Positions 1-6,834 of a DNA stretch of 12,925 nucleotides are shown piece by piece. Position 1 is the first letter of the stretch; every line of letters starts with the position of its first letter. Position numbers and translations under genes: made by a program. The notes beneath the pieces were generated by a model. The model did not search any database, was not told the origin of the DNA, and saw nothing but the letters and a program-made list of their open reading frames with translations. The DNA comes from Hyphomicrobiales bacterium. GTDB lineage: Bacteria > Pseudomonadota > Alphaproteobacteria > Rhizobiales > UBA4765. Location of the stretch: assembly GCA_027487195.1 (NCBI GenBank), contig JAIYEB010000115.1:1-12925 (forward strand), in the 5' to 3' direction.

Positions 1-542
1 GCCGCATGGGACAGGGCAAGAAGCGCATGCTTTGACATGACATAGCCAAGCGGGGCGGTCGGATCGCGAAAGCGTTTGGCATCCGTCGAGGCGATGTTGA
101 CGATCCGCCCTGAGCCGCCAGCCTTGAGGGCAGGCATGGCCCGGCGCATCACGCGAAACGGTGCCTTCACATTGACGGACACCATTTCATCCAGCGCTGC
201 CTCATCGGGATGATCAAAGCCGAAGCGGCGCAGCACGCCTGCATTGTTGATCAAGCCATCAAGGCGCCCGTGATGGGCCAGCGCAGCGTCAATGAAGCTC
301 TCGGCCGTGTTCGCCTGAAGCGCATCAAAGCGGTGGTAGCTGACGCGATCAGGGTCGAGCCCGAGGCTTGCGCTCGTGCGGGCTGGATCGCGCACGCCAA
401 GCGCCAGCGCGTAGCCATCGGCATGGAGGCGCTTGGCAATTTCAGCGCCAAGCCCCCGTGAGGCGCCCGTAATCGCCACAACGCGCCCCGCCACCGGCAT
501 CAATCCGGTGGGGTCAGGCGCGTTTGCAGCGAGGTTTTCCAT
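1..542 (-). CDS. SDR family NAD(P)-dependent oxidoreductase, canonical (3' end cut off by window edge)
   Basis: Short-chain dehydrogenase with an N-terminal Rossmann fold; about 180 residues are visible and the C-terminal 60-80 are missing at the left edge. The cofactor motif TGASRGLG lies at residues 25-32, the structural INNAG motif at 98-102, the catalytic Ser in NIAS at 152, and the catalytic Tyr and Lys in GYVMSK at 167 and 171, so the visible active site is intact. It should oxidise a secondary alcohol or reduce a ketone in the cytoplasm; the substrate cannot be read. The chosen ATG lies two bases after the stop of the upstream atypical SDR, which suggests translational coupling as the last visible gene of the transporter operon. 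A later ATG (residue 15, position 500) sits just before the Rossmann strand and is an alternative start. The SDR assignment is sure; the specific function is not. Confidence 0.9.
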   Translation of the reverse strand, partial: MENLAANAPDPTGLMPVAGRVVAITGASRGLGAEIAKRLHADGYALALGVRDPARTSASLGLDPDRVSYHRFDALQANTAESFIDAALAHHGRLDGLINNAGVLRRFGFDHPDEAALDEMVSVNVKAPFRVMRRAMPALKAGGSGRIVNIASTDAKRFRDPTAPLGYVMSKHALLALSHA

Positions 543-544
543 CC

Positions 545-1327
545 CTAGAAGATCCCCTGATACACGCCGCCATCGTTGATGATGTTCTGGCCGGTCATGA
601 AGCCGGCCTGGGCCGAGCACAGATAGGCAATGAGATCGCCACACTCGGATGGAGCGGCAAAGCGGCCGGCGGGCGTTGTCTTGAGCCGGTCTTCGACGAT
701 GGCCTCATAGGTTGTGCCGCCGCGCACGGCATGGGCGTGGAGGTTTGTATGAAGCGCGTCGGTGTCGATGAACCCCGGTCCAATCGTGTTGATTGTCACG
801 TTCCTGCCGATGAGCTCGCGCACCATGGATGCGATCGCGCCGGACAGCGCAACGCGCGCAGAATGGGAATGGGCGAAGTTCAGCTGCGGGAACTTGATGT
901 TTGACACCGAGACATTGACCACGCGGCCAAAGCCGCGCTCGCTCATGCCGGGGACGGCACGGGCAATGAGATCAATGGTTGAATAGAAATGCGCATCCCA
1001 CCATTTGAGCCAATCCTCGCGTGACAGGGTCCTGAAATCCGCGGGCGTCTGGCGCAAACCCGGGTTGCACACGAGAATGTCGGGTGAAGGGCAGGCCGAA
1101 AACAGCTCATCCCTGGCTTCTTCGGTTGTGACGTCGCCAACAACCGTCGTCACCTTGACGCCGAATGTCGAGCGAATGTCAGCTGCAGCCTCGTGGAGCG
1201 TTTCGAGTGTGCGGGCAATGATCGTGAGATCAACGCCTTCAGCCGCAAGACTCTCGGCTGCGGCGCGGCCAATGCCCTTGCTGGCTGCGCAAACGATGGC
1301 CTTCCGGCCTTTGATGCCGAGATCCAT
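545..1327 (-). CDS. Atypical SDR family protein lacking the canonical catalytic residues
   Basis: A 260-residue SDR-fold protein of normal family length. The glycine-rich cofactor turn is AASKGIG (residues 14-20) and a late PGFIDT segment (184-189) plus a C-terminal GQNIINDGG (246-254) are typical of FabG-like SDRs. The active site is not: NNAG is replaced by CNPG (87-90), the Asn of the catalytic tetrad aligns with His113, and in an ungapped alignment anchored on Asn138 the Ser, Tyr and Lys positions fall on Val141, Ser154 and Arg158 (segment AHSHSARVALSG). Ser140 and Ser142 flank the Ser position. A group of SDRs with an S-N-x-x-R segment in place of YxxxK is known, often labelled 3-oxoacyl-ACP reductase without proof. 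The gene starts three bases after the DapA-like gene and ends two bases before the canonical SDR, so it is embedded in the operon. It could be a divergent enzyme or a non-catalytic partner. Confidence 0.9.
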   Translation of the reverse strand: MDLGIKGRKAIVCAASKGIGRAAAESLAAEGVDLTIIARTLETLHEAAADIRSTFGVKVTTVVGDVTTEEARDELFSACPSPDILVCNPGLRQTPADFRTLSREDWLKWWDAHFYSTIDLIARAVPGMSERGFGRVVNVSVSNIKFPQLNFAHSHSARVALSGAIASMVRELIGRNVTINTIGPGFIDTDALHTNLHAHAVRGGTTYEAIVEDRLKTTPAGRFAAPSECGDLIAYLCSAQAGFMTGQNIINDGGVYQGIF

Positions 1328-1330
1328 GAT

Positions 1331-2233
1331 TTACATCAGCCCCAGCGAGACGAGGCCCTTCTTGAGACCTTCAAGGGGAGGACCAGCGAGCGGGCGCAGC
1401 GGTGTGCGCGGGCGGCCACCGCCGGCAAACCCCAGCATGTCCATGGCAGCCTTTGTCGCTGGATAGAGTGTGCGGCCTTCGCTTGTGAAAAGGTCCGTCA
1501 GCTTTCGGCCCATGGCCTGCAGCTCGGCCGCTTCACTCGCGCGCCCCTGTTTCGTGACTGCGAACAGGTCGATGCAGCCTGCCCAGACGTTCGGGAAGCA
1601 ATCAACCGTCCCATCAGCGCCAAGGCCGACCGCCGGAACACCAAAGACGGAGGAGGGGCCGCAGAACACGCGCAGCCGGTCCTTCACAGCCAGAGCGGTT
1701 GCGTAATAGTTGTTCCAGTCGCCCGAGCTTTCCTTGATGGCGACGACATTCGACAGCTCGGCAAGGCGCGAGGCCAGCGCTGGTGAGACTGCGTTCACGG
1801 CATTGCCGGGGATGTTGTAGACCATGATCGGCAGGCCGATGGCTGCGTTGACATCGACGTAGTGAGCGAAAATCTCATCGTCGGAGAGTTTGACGAAATA
1901 GGGCGGCAGGATCAGGACGCCATCAGCGCCAGCCTTTTCGGCTGCTTTTGCCATCTCGATTGTGTCGTCTGGCCCCACGCAGCCTGTGCCAACAATGGTC
2001 GTGCCGCGCCCTGCAACAGTCTCGACAGCGCTCTTGTAAAGCGCCTTTCGTTCATCGTGCGACAGCGCCCAGAATTCGCCGGTGCATCCCACTGCGACAA
2101 CGCCGGTGGCACCAAGGCCGATGAGGCGATCAATGTTGGCCTGAAAGGCCTTGTGATCGACACGGCCGTCTGATGTGAACGGGGTTGTGACAGCCGGCAT
2201 CGCGCCAGCCCAGGAAACTGAATTGCGGTCCAT
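1331..2233 (-). CDS. DapA/N-acetylneuraminate lyase superfamily Schiff-base lyase or dehydratase
   Basis: A 300-residue TIM-barrel class I aldolase of the dihydrodipicolinate synthase / N-acetylneuraminate lyase superfamily. Visible landmarks are GCTGE (residues 49-53, the GxxGE carboxylate-binding loop), the catalytic Tyr139 in YNIPG, and the Schiff-base Lys167 in VAIKESSGD. The family forms an imine between this Lys and a 2-oxo acid and then cleaves, condenses, dehydrates or deaminates it. The Arg that follows YNVPS in true DHDPS (Arg138 in E. coli) is absent here (YNIPGNA), which argues against lysine biosynthesis and for a catabolic 2-keto-acid lyase, dehydratase or a pyrroline-hydroxycarboxylate deaminase-like activity. 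The ATG at 2233 is chosen because an AGGTG box lies six bases upstream; the GTG nine bases earlier overlaps that box. It lies 20 bases after the ABC ATPase gene. Confidence 0.9.
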   Translation of the reverse strand: MDRNSVSWAGAMPAVTTPFTSDGRVDHKAFQANIDRLIGLGATGVVAVGCTGEFWALSHDERKALYKSAVETVAGRGTTIVGTGCVGPDDTIEMAKAAEKAGADGVLILPPYFVKLSDDEIFAHYVDVNAAIGLPIMVYNIPGNAVNAVSPALASRLAELSNVVAIKESSGDWNNYYATALAVKDRLRVFCGPSSVFGVPAVGLGADGTVDCFPNVWAGCIDLFAVTKQGRASEAAELQAMGRKLTDLFTSEGRTLYPATKAAMDMLGFAGGGRPRTPLRPLAGPPLEGLKKGLVSLGLM

Positions 2234-2239
2234 GTAACG

Positions 2240-2244
2240 CACCT
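2240..2244 (-). promoter_or_regulatory. Ribosome binding site that decides the DapA-like start
   Basis: The minus strand reads AGGTG here, six bases before the ATG at 2233. The only earlier in-frame start, a GTG, lies at 2240-2242 inside this box, so the ATG is the better start. Confidence 0.5.
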
Positions 2245-2253
2245 ATGCAAGGG

Positions 2254-3333
2254 TCATGCGGGGGGTAACGCCGCACCGAAACGCGCTGCGATGCGCAGTC
2301 CCGATACAGCATCGAACAGATGAAGGCGGCTCGACTTCACGTCGCAGGCGAGCACACTGCCGATGCCCAAGGGCATATCCGGCGGCGCGCGCACCGTCAC
2401 GGTAGTTCCTGCAAAATCGAGTAGCACAATGGTTTCATGACCTGAGGGTTCAACGACCCGGATCGTGCCGTTGAGCGGGCCAGCACCGAGCGTCATGTCC
2501 TCCGGCCGCACGCCAAGAAGCAGGCGCGATCCATGCCCGCTGGCCTCAGGCGTAACGGGCACGCGCAGGGCGGGATGGCTGAACACTCCGTCTGCCAGCG
2601 CACCTTCGAACATGTTCATGGAAGGGCTGCCGATAAAGGTTGCGACGAACGTGTTTGCAGGCGCCTCATACACCTCCTTCGGTGTAGCGAACTGCTGCAG
2701 AACGCCCTCGTTCATGACCGCAATGCGATCCGACATGGTCATCGCTTCGAGCTGGTCATGCGTCACGTAGACAAAGGTTTTTCCAAGCGAGCGATGAAGC
2801 TCGATCAACTCGGCGCGCATGTGGGCGCGCAGTTTGGCGTCGAGGTTCGACAAGGGCTCATCGAGCAGGAACGCAACGGGATCGCGCACAAGGGCGCGGC
2901 CCAGCGCAACGCGCTGCTGCTGCCCACCGGAGAGCTGGCGTGGCTTCCGCTGAAGCAGTGCACCAAGCTGCAACGTCTCGGCTGCAGCCTTCACGCGCGT
3001 CTCGCGCTCAGCGCGGGGCATGCCACGTTTTTTAAGCGGGTAGGCGATGTTTTCGGCCACGCTCATGTGGGGGTAGAGCGCGTAGGACTGAAACACCATG
3101 GCGATGTCGCGCTTGCCGGGCGGGACGTCATTCACGACCCGGCTGCCAATCGAGATTGTGCCTTGCGTTGGAAATTCGAGGCCGGCAAGCATGCGCAGCG
3201 TCGTTGTCTTGCCGCAGCCGGATGGCCCAAGAAGGCTGACAAACTCGCCGGAACGAATGGTCAGATCAAGGCCATGAAGCGCAATTGCGCTTCCAAAAGC
3301 CTTTCTCACGCCTGAAAAAACAATGTCGGACAT
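2254..3333 (-). CDS. ABC transporter ATP-binding protein, MalK/UgpC (CUT1) type
   Basis: The 359-residue ATPase that powers the importer encoded just upstream. Walker A is GPSGCGKTT (residues 36-44), the Q-loop Gln is 82, the signature is LSGGQQQ (134-140), Walker B ends in LLDEP with Asp158 and Glu159, and the switch His192 sits in VTHDQ. After about residue 235 comes the MOI/TOBE-type C-terminal domain (LLLGVRPEDM at 271-280) that marks carbohydrate importers of the CUT1 group, in which one ATPase may serve several transporters. The start is the ATG two bases after the permease stop, with an AAAGG box six bases upstream; a longer reading adds 39 residues lying inside the permease gene that show no family similarity. 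Cytoplasmic, attached to the inner membrane. No residue looks defective. Confidence 0.96.
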   Translation of the reverse strand: MSDIVFSGVRKAFGSAIALHGLDLTIRSGEFVSLLGPSGCGKTTTLRMLAGLEFPTQGTISIGSRVVNDVPPGKRDIAMVFQSYALYPHMSVAENIAYPLKKRGMPRAERETRVKAAAETLQLGALLQRKPRQLSGGQQQRVALGRALVRDPVAFLLDEPLSNLDAKLRAHMRAELIELHRSLGKTFVYVTHDQLEAMTMSDRIAVMNEGVLQQFATPKEVYEAPANTFVATFIGSPSMNMFEGALADGVFSHPALRVPVTPEASGHGSRLLLGVRPEDMTLGAGPLNGTIRVVEPSGHETIVLLDFAGTTVTVRAPPDMPLGIGSVLACDVKSSRLHLFDAVSGLRIAARFGAALPPA

Positions 3334-3335
3334 GG

Positions 3336-4163
3336 TCAGCCTTTCACGCCGCCCGCGCCAAATCCGCGGGTGAGATAGCTCGACAGGAAGGCAAAGATGA
3401 TGACAAGCGGCAGTGACATCATCACGGACGCCGCCATCAACAGCGACCACTCGATGTTGAAGGAAGAGATCAGCATATTCATCACGCCGGTTGTCAGCGG
3501 GCGCGCCTCATCCGTGTTCACCAGAACCAGTGCGAACAGATATTCGTTCCAGGCCAAAATGAACGTGAACAGGGATGTCGAGATGATGCCGGGCAGGGCC
3601 TGGGGCAAAATCACATCGATAAAGGCTTCCATGCGGGTTGCGCCATCGACAAGGGCTGCGGCTTCGAGATCATCGGGAATGCCCTGCATGAATGAGCGCA
3701 ACAGCCAAAGCGCATAGGGAAGCGCGAACGTTGTGTAGGCGACAACGAGCGAAAACAGCGAGTTTGCGATGCCAACCCATACCATCAGCAGGTAGAGCGG
3801 CAAAACCAGCACGACCGAGGGCAGGAGGTAGGTGAACAGCACCAGCTGGGCCAGGCGCTCGCGGCCTGGATAGCGAAACCGGACAAGCGAATGGGCGCCA
3901 AGCGTTGCGACCACGATCACGACAAGTGTGGTTCCAAACGCAATCAGAAGCGAGTTGCGCATGTATTTGAGAAACGGTGTGTCGTAGATCAGCGTCCAGT
4001 AGTGCTCGAACGTCACTGTCTCGGGCAGGAATGTCGGTGGAATCCGGAACAGCTCGAACTGTGGCTTCACCGACGTGATGACCATCCAGATCAGCGGAAA
4101 CGCGACAAGCCCGACCACGCTCCAGGCGAACAGATTGAACGCAACGCGCCGGACCATTTTCAT
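3336..4163 (-). CDS. ABC transporter permease, MalG type
   Basis: A 275-residue inner-membrane permease, of normal length for the MalG/UgpE group, with about six hydrophobic segments (near residues 11-31, 70-94, 105-130, 133-156, 190-214 and 241-262). The cytoplasmic EAA loop that docks onto the ATPase starts at EAAALVDGA (167-175) and ends at the LP pair 186-187. With the MalF-type partner it forms the translocation pore of a CUT1 importer. Its ATG overlaps the upstream permease stop in an ATGA tetranucleotide, so the two pore subunits are probably made in equal amounts; a GAGGG box lies about seven bases before the ATG. Confidence 0.95.
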   Translation of the reverse strand: MKMVRRVAFNLFAWSVVGLVAFPLIWMVITSVKPQFELFRIPPTFLPETVTFEHYWTLIYDTPFLKYMRNSLLIAFGTTLVVIVVATLGAHSLVRFRYPGRERLAQLVLFTYLLPSVVLVLPLYLLMVWVGIANSLFSLVVAYTTFALPYALWLLRSFMQGIPDDLEAAALVDGATRMEAFIDVILPQALPGIISTSLFTFILAWNEYLFALVLVNTDEARPLTTGVMNMLISSFNIEWSLLMAASVMMSLPLVIIFAFLSSYLTRGFGAGGVKG

Positions 4164-5059
4164 CGCGCGCCCTCACGTTCGCTGCGACCGGCCGATCGCA
4201 GGTAGAGCACCATGAAGACCAGCATCACCAGCATCATCGATACCGCGATGGCTGATGCGCGACCCATGTCATTAAGGCCGAAGGCTTCCTTGTAGACCAT
4301 CAATGGCAGCGTCTGCGTCGAGATCACCGGCCCACCTCCGGTCAGGAGATAGATCAGGTCGAACTCCTTGAAGTCCCAGATGGCCCTGAGCAGGATGACC
4401 ACAACGAGGACTTCCTTCAGCTGCGGCAAGGTCACGTCGAAAAAGCGGGCAATGGGACCTGCGCCGTCCATCTTGGCGGCTTCATAGAGCTGGTCGGGGA
4501 TGGATTGCAGGCGTGCGAGGACTGCGATCACCACGAACGGAAAATACTTCCAGGCCCCGACAAGAACGATCGAGATCATGGCGTTCGGCATGGAGCCGAG
4601 CCAGTCGAGCGGTCGCTGCAGAAGGCCGGAGATCAACGCGAGATAGTTGAGGATGCCGTAGAGATCATTGAACAGCCAGCGCCAGACGAGGACAGCGACA
4701 ACCGTTGAAACGAAGTAGGGAAACAGGATCAGGCTGCGGGCCAGCGAGCGAAACACCATGTTCTGGTGCAGCATCAGCGCCACGGCTATTCCAAGCACGA
4801 TCTGCAGGGTCAGCGTGAAGACCGTCCAGATGAAGGTGTTCGCGAGCGAGCGCCAGAACTCGTTTGAGGCCATCAGCTCGGCATAGTTGCCAAGCCCAAC
4901 CCACTGTCCGCGGAGGGTTGGCGTGAAGATTGTAAACAGCGACAGGTAGATCGCGGAAACAAGCGGGTAGATGATGACAGCGCTGAAAATCAGGATTGTC
5001 GGCGCAATCAAAACGGCACCGAGCAAGGCGTAGCGTCGGTCAAGCGGGTTTGTCGCCAT
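4160..5059 (-). CDS. ABC transporter permease, MalF/UgpA type
   Basis: A 299-residue inner-membrane permease. It opens with a short cytoplasmic tail (NPLDRRYALL) and a first hydrophobic segment at about residues 12-40, followed by further segments near 74-98, 108-130, 160-182, 216-240 and 270-288 (numbered with the GTG-start form, one residue longer). The EAA loop YEAAKMDGAG lies at 193-202 and is followed by TLP at 211-213. It lacks the large periplasmic P2 loop of E. coli MalF and so resembles UgpA and most CUT1 permeases. Two adjacent starts exist, GTG at 5062 and ATG at 5059; the ATG is preferred on codon strength alone. It follows the solute-binding-protein gene after a 150-base gap that holds two hairpins. 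Confidence 0.95.
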   Translation of the reverse strand: MATNPLDRRYALLGAVLIAPTILIFSAVIIYPLVSAIYLSLFTIFTPTLRGQWVGLGNYAELMASNEFWRSLANTFIWTVFTLTLQIVLGIAVALMLHQNMVFRSLARSLILFPYFVSTVVAVLVWRWLFNDLYGILNYLALISGLLQRPLDWLGSMPNAMISIVLVGAWKYFPFVVIAVLARLQSIPDQLYEAAKMDGAGPIARFFDVTLPQLKEVLVVVILLRAIWDFKEFDLIYLLTGGGPVISTQTLPLMVYKEAFGLNDMGRASAIAVSMMLVMLVFMVLYLRSAGRSEREGAR

Positions 5060-5074
5060 CACAAATCCAGTCAG

Positions 5075-5097
5075 CGCATACTGCCAGAGGGTATGCG
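5075..5097 (-). other. Small inverted repeat just upstream of the MalF-type permease gene
   Basis: CGCATAC at 5075-5081 and GTATGCG at 5091-5097 form a perfect seven-base stem with a nine-base loop. In the mRNA it would end about 15 bases before the permease ATG, close enough to affect ribosome access. It is short and could be chance. Confidence 0.4.
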
Positions 5098-5159
5098 GGA
5101 AAGCGGGCCGGGCGCACGATCAGGGCCTTTCGGGCCGGAACGCGTGCCAGTTTGGAAAG

Positions 5160-5191
5160 CCTGCAGGACGCGCCGGAGCACGTCCTGCAGG
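5160..5191 (-). terminator. Strong intercistronic hairpin after the solute-binding-protein gene
   Basis: CCTGCAGGACG (5160-5170) and CGTCCTGCAGG (5181-5191) are perfect 11-base complements around a ten-base loop, starting 19 bases after the binding-protein stop. No run of U follows on the minus-strand transcript, so it is a poor complete terminator. The position, between a binding-protein gene and its first permease gene, matches the place where mRNA-stabilising or attenuating hairpins are known in operons such as malE-malF. The likely result is more binding protein than permease (inference). Confidence 0.7.
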
Positions 5192-5210
5192 TGATGTCTC
5201 AAGGGCCGTT

Positions 5211-6533
5211 TCAGGCGCGCATCAACTGCTCGAGCCGGCGCGCAACATCCGAGACAACGGTTGCGATGGGCTCGTTGTTTGACACGAAGCGCTGGACGGC
5301 CTCGGCGAACACGTGGCTTGCAACGATCTGGCCGGCGCGGACGTTCGGGCGGTGACGCGTGGTTTCCCACCCGAGATTGTGTCCGGCAGACGCCGCCTGG
5401 GACATGAGCTGAACTGCGGGACGGTTCGCCTGAATCAGCGGATTGGCCTGGTATTCAGCGCTTTCATAGATCGGGCGCAGAACCGGCAGAACGTGGCCAG
5501 GAGCGGCGTGCAACTGACGGATATAGCCGTCCGCCCGGAACAGGTGGGCTGCAAACCTGCGGGTCATTTCGATATTGGAAGCGCCCTTCGGGATCATCAC
5601 TGACGGGAAGTCGTTGAAGGTCCAATGCGGCGTCGCTGCCGAGATGGTCGGATACATGTGACAGGTCACGCTTGAGGCAATGCGCGGGTTTTGTGTTGCG
5701 ACGTTTGCCAATACGCGGCCCGTGTAGATGCCGGTTGCGGTTGCGCCGGAGACAAACGCCGTGAGGCTATCGCCCCAGGAGTAGTTCGTTGCACCTGGCG
5801 GGCAGAATTCGCGCATCGACTTGTAGAACTCGAGCGCGTTGCGGAAGGCATCATTCTCGACGTTGACCTGCAGGTCGGGCGTGAAGATCGAGCCTCCTGC
5901 GCCATGCACGAAGCAGATGAAGATCAGCGATGTCATGGAGTTGCGCGCATAGGGGAGCGGCGCGCCAAAGACTGGACCACGCTGCATGCGACGGCAGGCA
6001 TCGCGCAGCTGATCCCAGGTCCGTGGGACCTCGGTAACGCCAGCCTCGCGCATCAGATCCTGCCTGAGCCACATCATGTTGGCGGCCGAGCCACCAATTC
6101 CGGTACCGGCAAACTGCCCAGGCGCGACTTCGTAGATGCGGTTGGCACCTTCAAAGAAGTTCGCCGGGCCAATGGCGTCGATCACCGAATTGAACGGCTC
6201 GAGAAGATTGTTGGCCCAGTACTGCGACACCGCAAAAGAGGGCAGGTGCGTAACGACGTTCGGGACCTGGCCTGATGCAAAGGCTGCGGCCATCTGGGCC
6301 GGGTAGCCTTCGTCCGAGGTGGCTTCGAAGTTGACCGTCACCCCAGGGTTGGCTTCCTGGAAGGTGCGGATCTGGAAGTTATAGGCTTCGCGTTGGGCCG
6401 GTGCGGTCTGGGGCGACCACCAGCGCAGAACGACGGGTTGCGCGGACGCGGGCGTTAGGGCCGGAGCGGCAAGCGCCGCACCGCCAAGCCCTGCAAGAAC
6501 GATACGACGGGACGGACCAGTTGACGTGACCAT
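5211..6533 (-). CDS. Extracellular solute-binding protein (family 1, sugar type) with Tat-like signal peptide
   Basis: A 440-residue periplasmic binding protein that delivers substrate to the two permeases downstream. The signal peptide runs to about residue 31: a twin arginine in SRRIVLAG (8-15), a hydrophobic Ala/Leu/Gly stretch and an ASA/QP cleavage site. The twin arginine suggests Tat rather than Sec export. The mature part has the family-1 pattern: a first strand VVLRWWSP (34-41), an early FQEANPGV segment and the DEGYPAQMAAAFASG segment seen in CUT1 binding proteins, then a long helical C-terminal lobe. Length is normal. The start is supported by a GAGGAG box six bases upstream. As first gene after the divergent control region it sets the left operon. 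The substrate cannot be read from sequence; the family mostly binds sugars, polyols and glycerophosphodiesters. Confidence 0.94.
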   Translation of the reverse strand: MVTSTGPSRRIVLAGLGGAALAAPALTPASAQPVVLRWWSPQTAPAQREAYNFQIRTFQEANPGVTVNFEATSDEGYPAQMAAAFASGQVPNVVTHLPSFAVSQYWANNLLEPFNSVIDAIGPANFFEGANRIYEVAPGQFAGTGIGGSAANMMWLRQDLMREAGVTEVPRTWDQLRDACRRMQRGPVFGAPLPYARNSMTSLIFICFVHGAGGSIFTPDLQVNVENDAFRNALEFYKSMREFCPPGATNYSWGDSLTAFVSGATATGIYTGRVLANVATQNPRIASSVTCHMYPTISAATPHWTFNDFPSVMIPKGASNIEMTRRFAAHLFRADGYIRQLHAAPGHVLPVLRPIYESAEYQANPLIQANRPAVQLMSQAASAGHNLGWETTRHRPNVRAGQIVASHVFAEAVQRFVSNNEPIATVVSDVARRLEQLMRA

Positions 6534-6539
6534 GACATT

Positions 6540-6545
6540 CTCCTC
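6540..6545 (-). promoter_or_regulatory. Strong ribosome binding site of the solute-binding protein
   Basis: The minus strand reads GAGGAG six bases before the ATG at 6533. It is the best Shine-Dalgarno box in the window, fitting a binding protein made in excess over its membrane partners. Confidence 0.75.
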
Positions 6546-6601
6546 AAGGGGCGACAGTGTTTCCAGGCGATGCGGGACCCGATTCCACCGCGAGGTGCTC
6601 G

Positions 6602-6616
6602 GTCCATTCTGCGAAC
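6602..6616. promoter_or_regulatory. Possible second, degenerate IclR operator near the transporter promoter
   Basis: GTCCA-N5-CGAAC: one perfect half-site (CGAAC) and one matching three of five bases, spaced exactly like the perfect palindrome at 6820-6834. The eight bases TGCGAACA at 6610-6617 recur at 6828-6835 inside the perfect site. It lies just downstream of the predicted minus-strand transcription start, where a bound repressor would block transcription. Confidence 0.35.
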
Positions 6617-6625
6617 ATTTTTCTG

Positions 6626-6655
6626 AGTATGGACGGGCGGTTTGCCACAGGGCAA
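6626..6655 (-). promoter_or_regulatory. Candidate sigma-70-like promoter for the transporter operon
   Basis: On the minus strand TTGCCC (plus 6650-6655) and CATACT (plus 6626-6631) are spaced by 18 bases; each matches four of six consensus bases. Transcription would start near 6619, leaving a leader of about 85 bases. The -35 box overlaps a small inverted repeat, TTGCC-acag-GGCAA (6642-6655). Weak evidence; the AT-rich island further upstream is a rival promoter site. Confidence 0.25.
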
Positions 6656-6819
6656 GTGCTGTTGCAGTTAGGCGTGCTTTGGCGATCGAGGCGCTGCGAT
6701 GGGATCGATAGATCCGAAAATAGACATTTATATCAATATTTTATCGCAAAATTCTGAAGTGCGTGTTTGGGCGGGGTGTGCGAGCATATTCCTTGGCATA
6801 GGGCAAAGGCAGCAGATGC

Positions 6820-6834
6820 GTTCGCATTGCGAAC
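6820..6834. promoter_or_regulatory. Palindromic candidate operator for the IclR regulator
   Basis: GTTCGCATTGCGAAC is a perfect inverted repeat (six-base arms, three-base centre), ending 40 bases before the IclR ATG. Seen as GTTCG-N5-CGAAC it has the size and shape I recall for PcaU/PobR-type IclR operators. The regulator encoded next to it is of that subgroup, so autoregulation and control of the divergent operon is likely (inference). A weak -10-like TATAGC follows at 6839-6844. Confidence 0.55.

Noticed and set aside
1193..1786. Plus-strand open frame of 197 codons across the DapA-like/SDR junction
   Set aside because: Antisense to two well-supported genes, with no motif and no ribosome binding site noticed.
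1331..2233. Lysine-pathway DHDPS (dapA)
   Set aside because: The key substrate Arg after YNxPS is absent and the gene is inside a transporter operon.
2533..3315. Plus-strand open frame of 260 codons opposite the ABC ATPase
   Set aside because: The minus-strand ATPase has every expected motif over the same stretch; the antisense product looks like nothing and is a codon-bias shadow.
3334..3450. N-terminal extension of the ABC ATPase by 39 residues
   Set aside because: It lies inside the MalG-type permease gene, has no family similarity, and a good SD box precedes the ATG at 3333.
5124..5136. GGCC-tttcg-GGCC hairpin between binding-protein and permease genes
   Set aside because: Only four base pairs; expected by chance in GC-rich DNA.
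6702..6715. GGATC-gata-GATCC inverted repeat as the IclR operator
   Set aside because: The arms are short and contain the common GATC word; the 15-base palindrome at 6820-6834 is a much better candidate.
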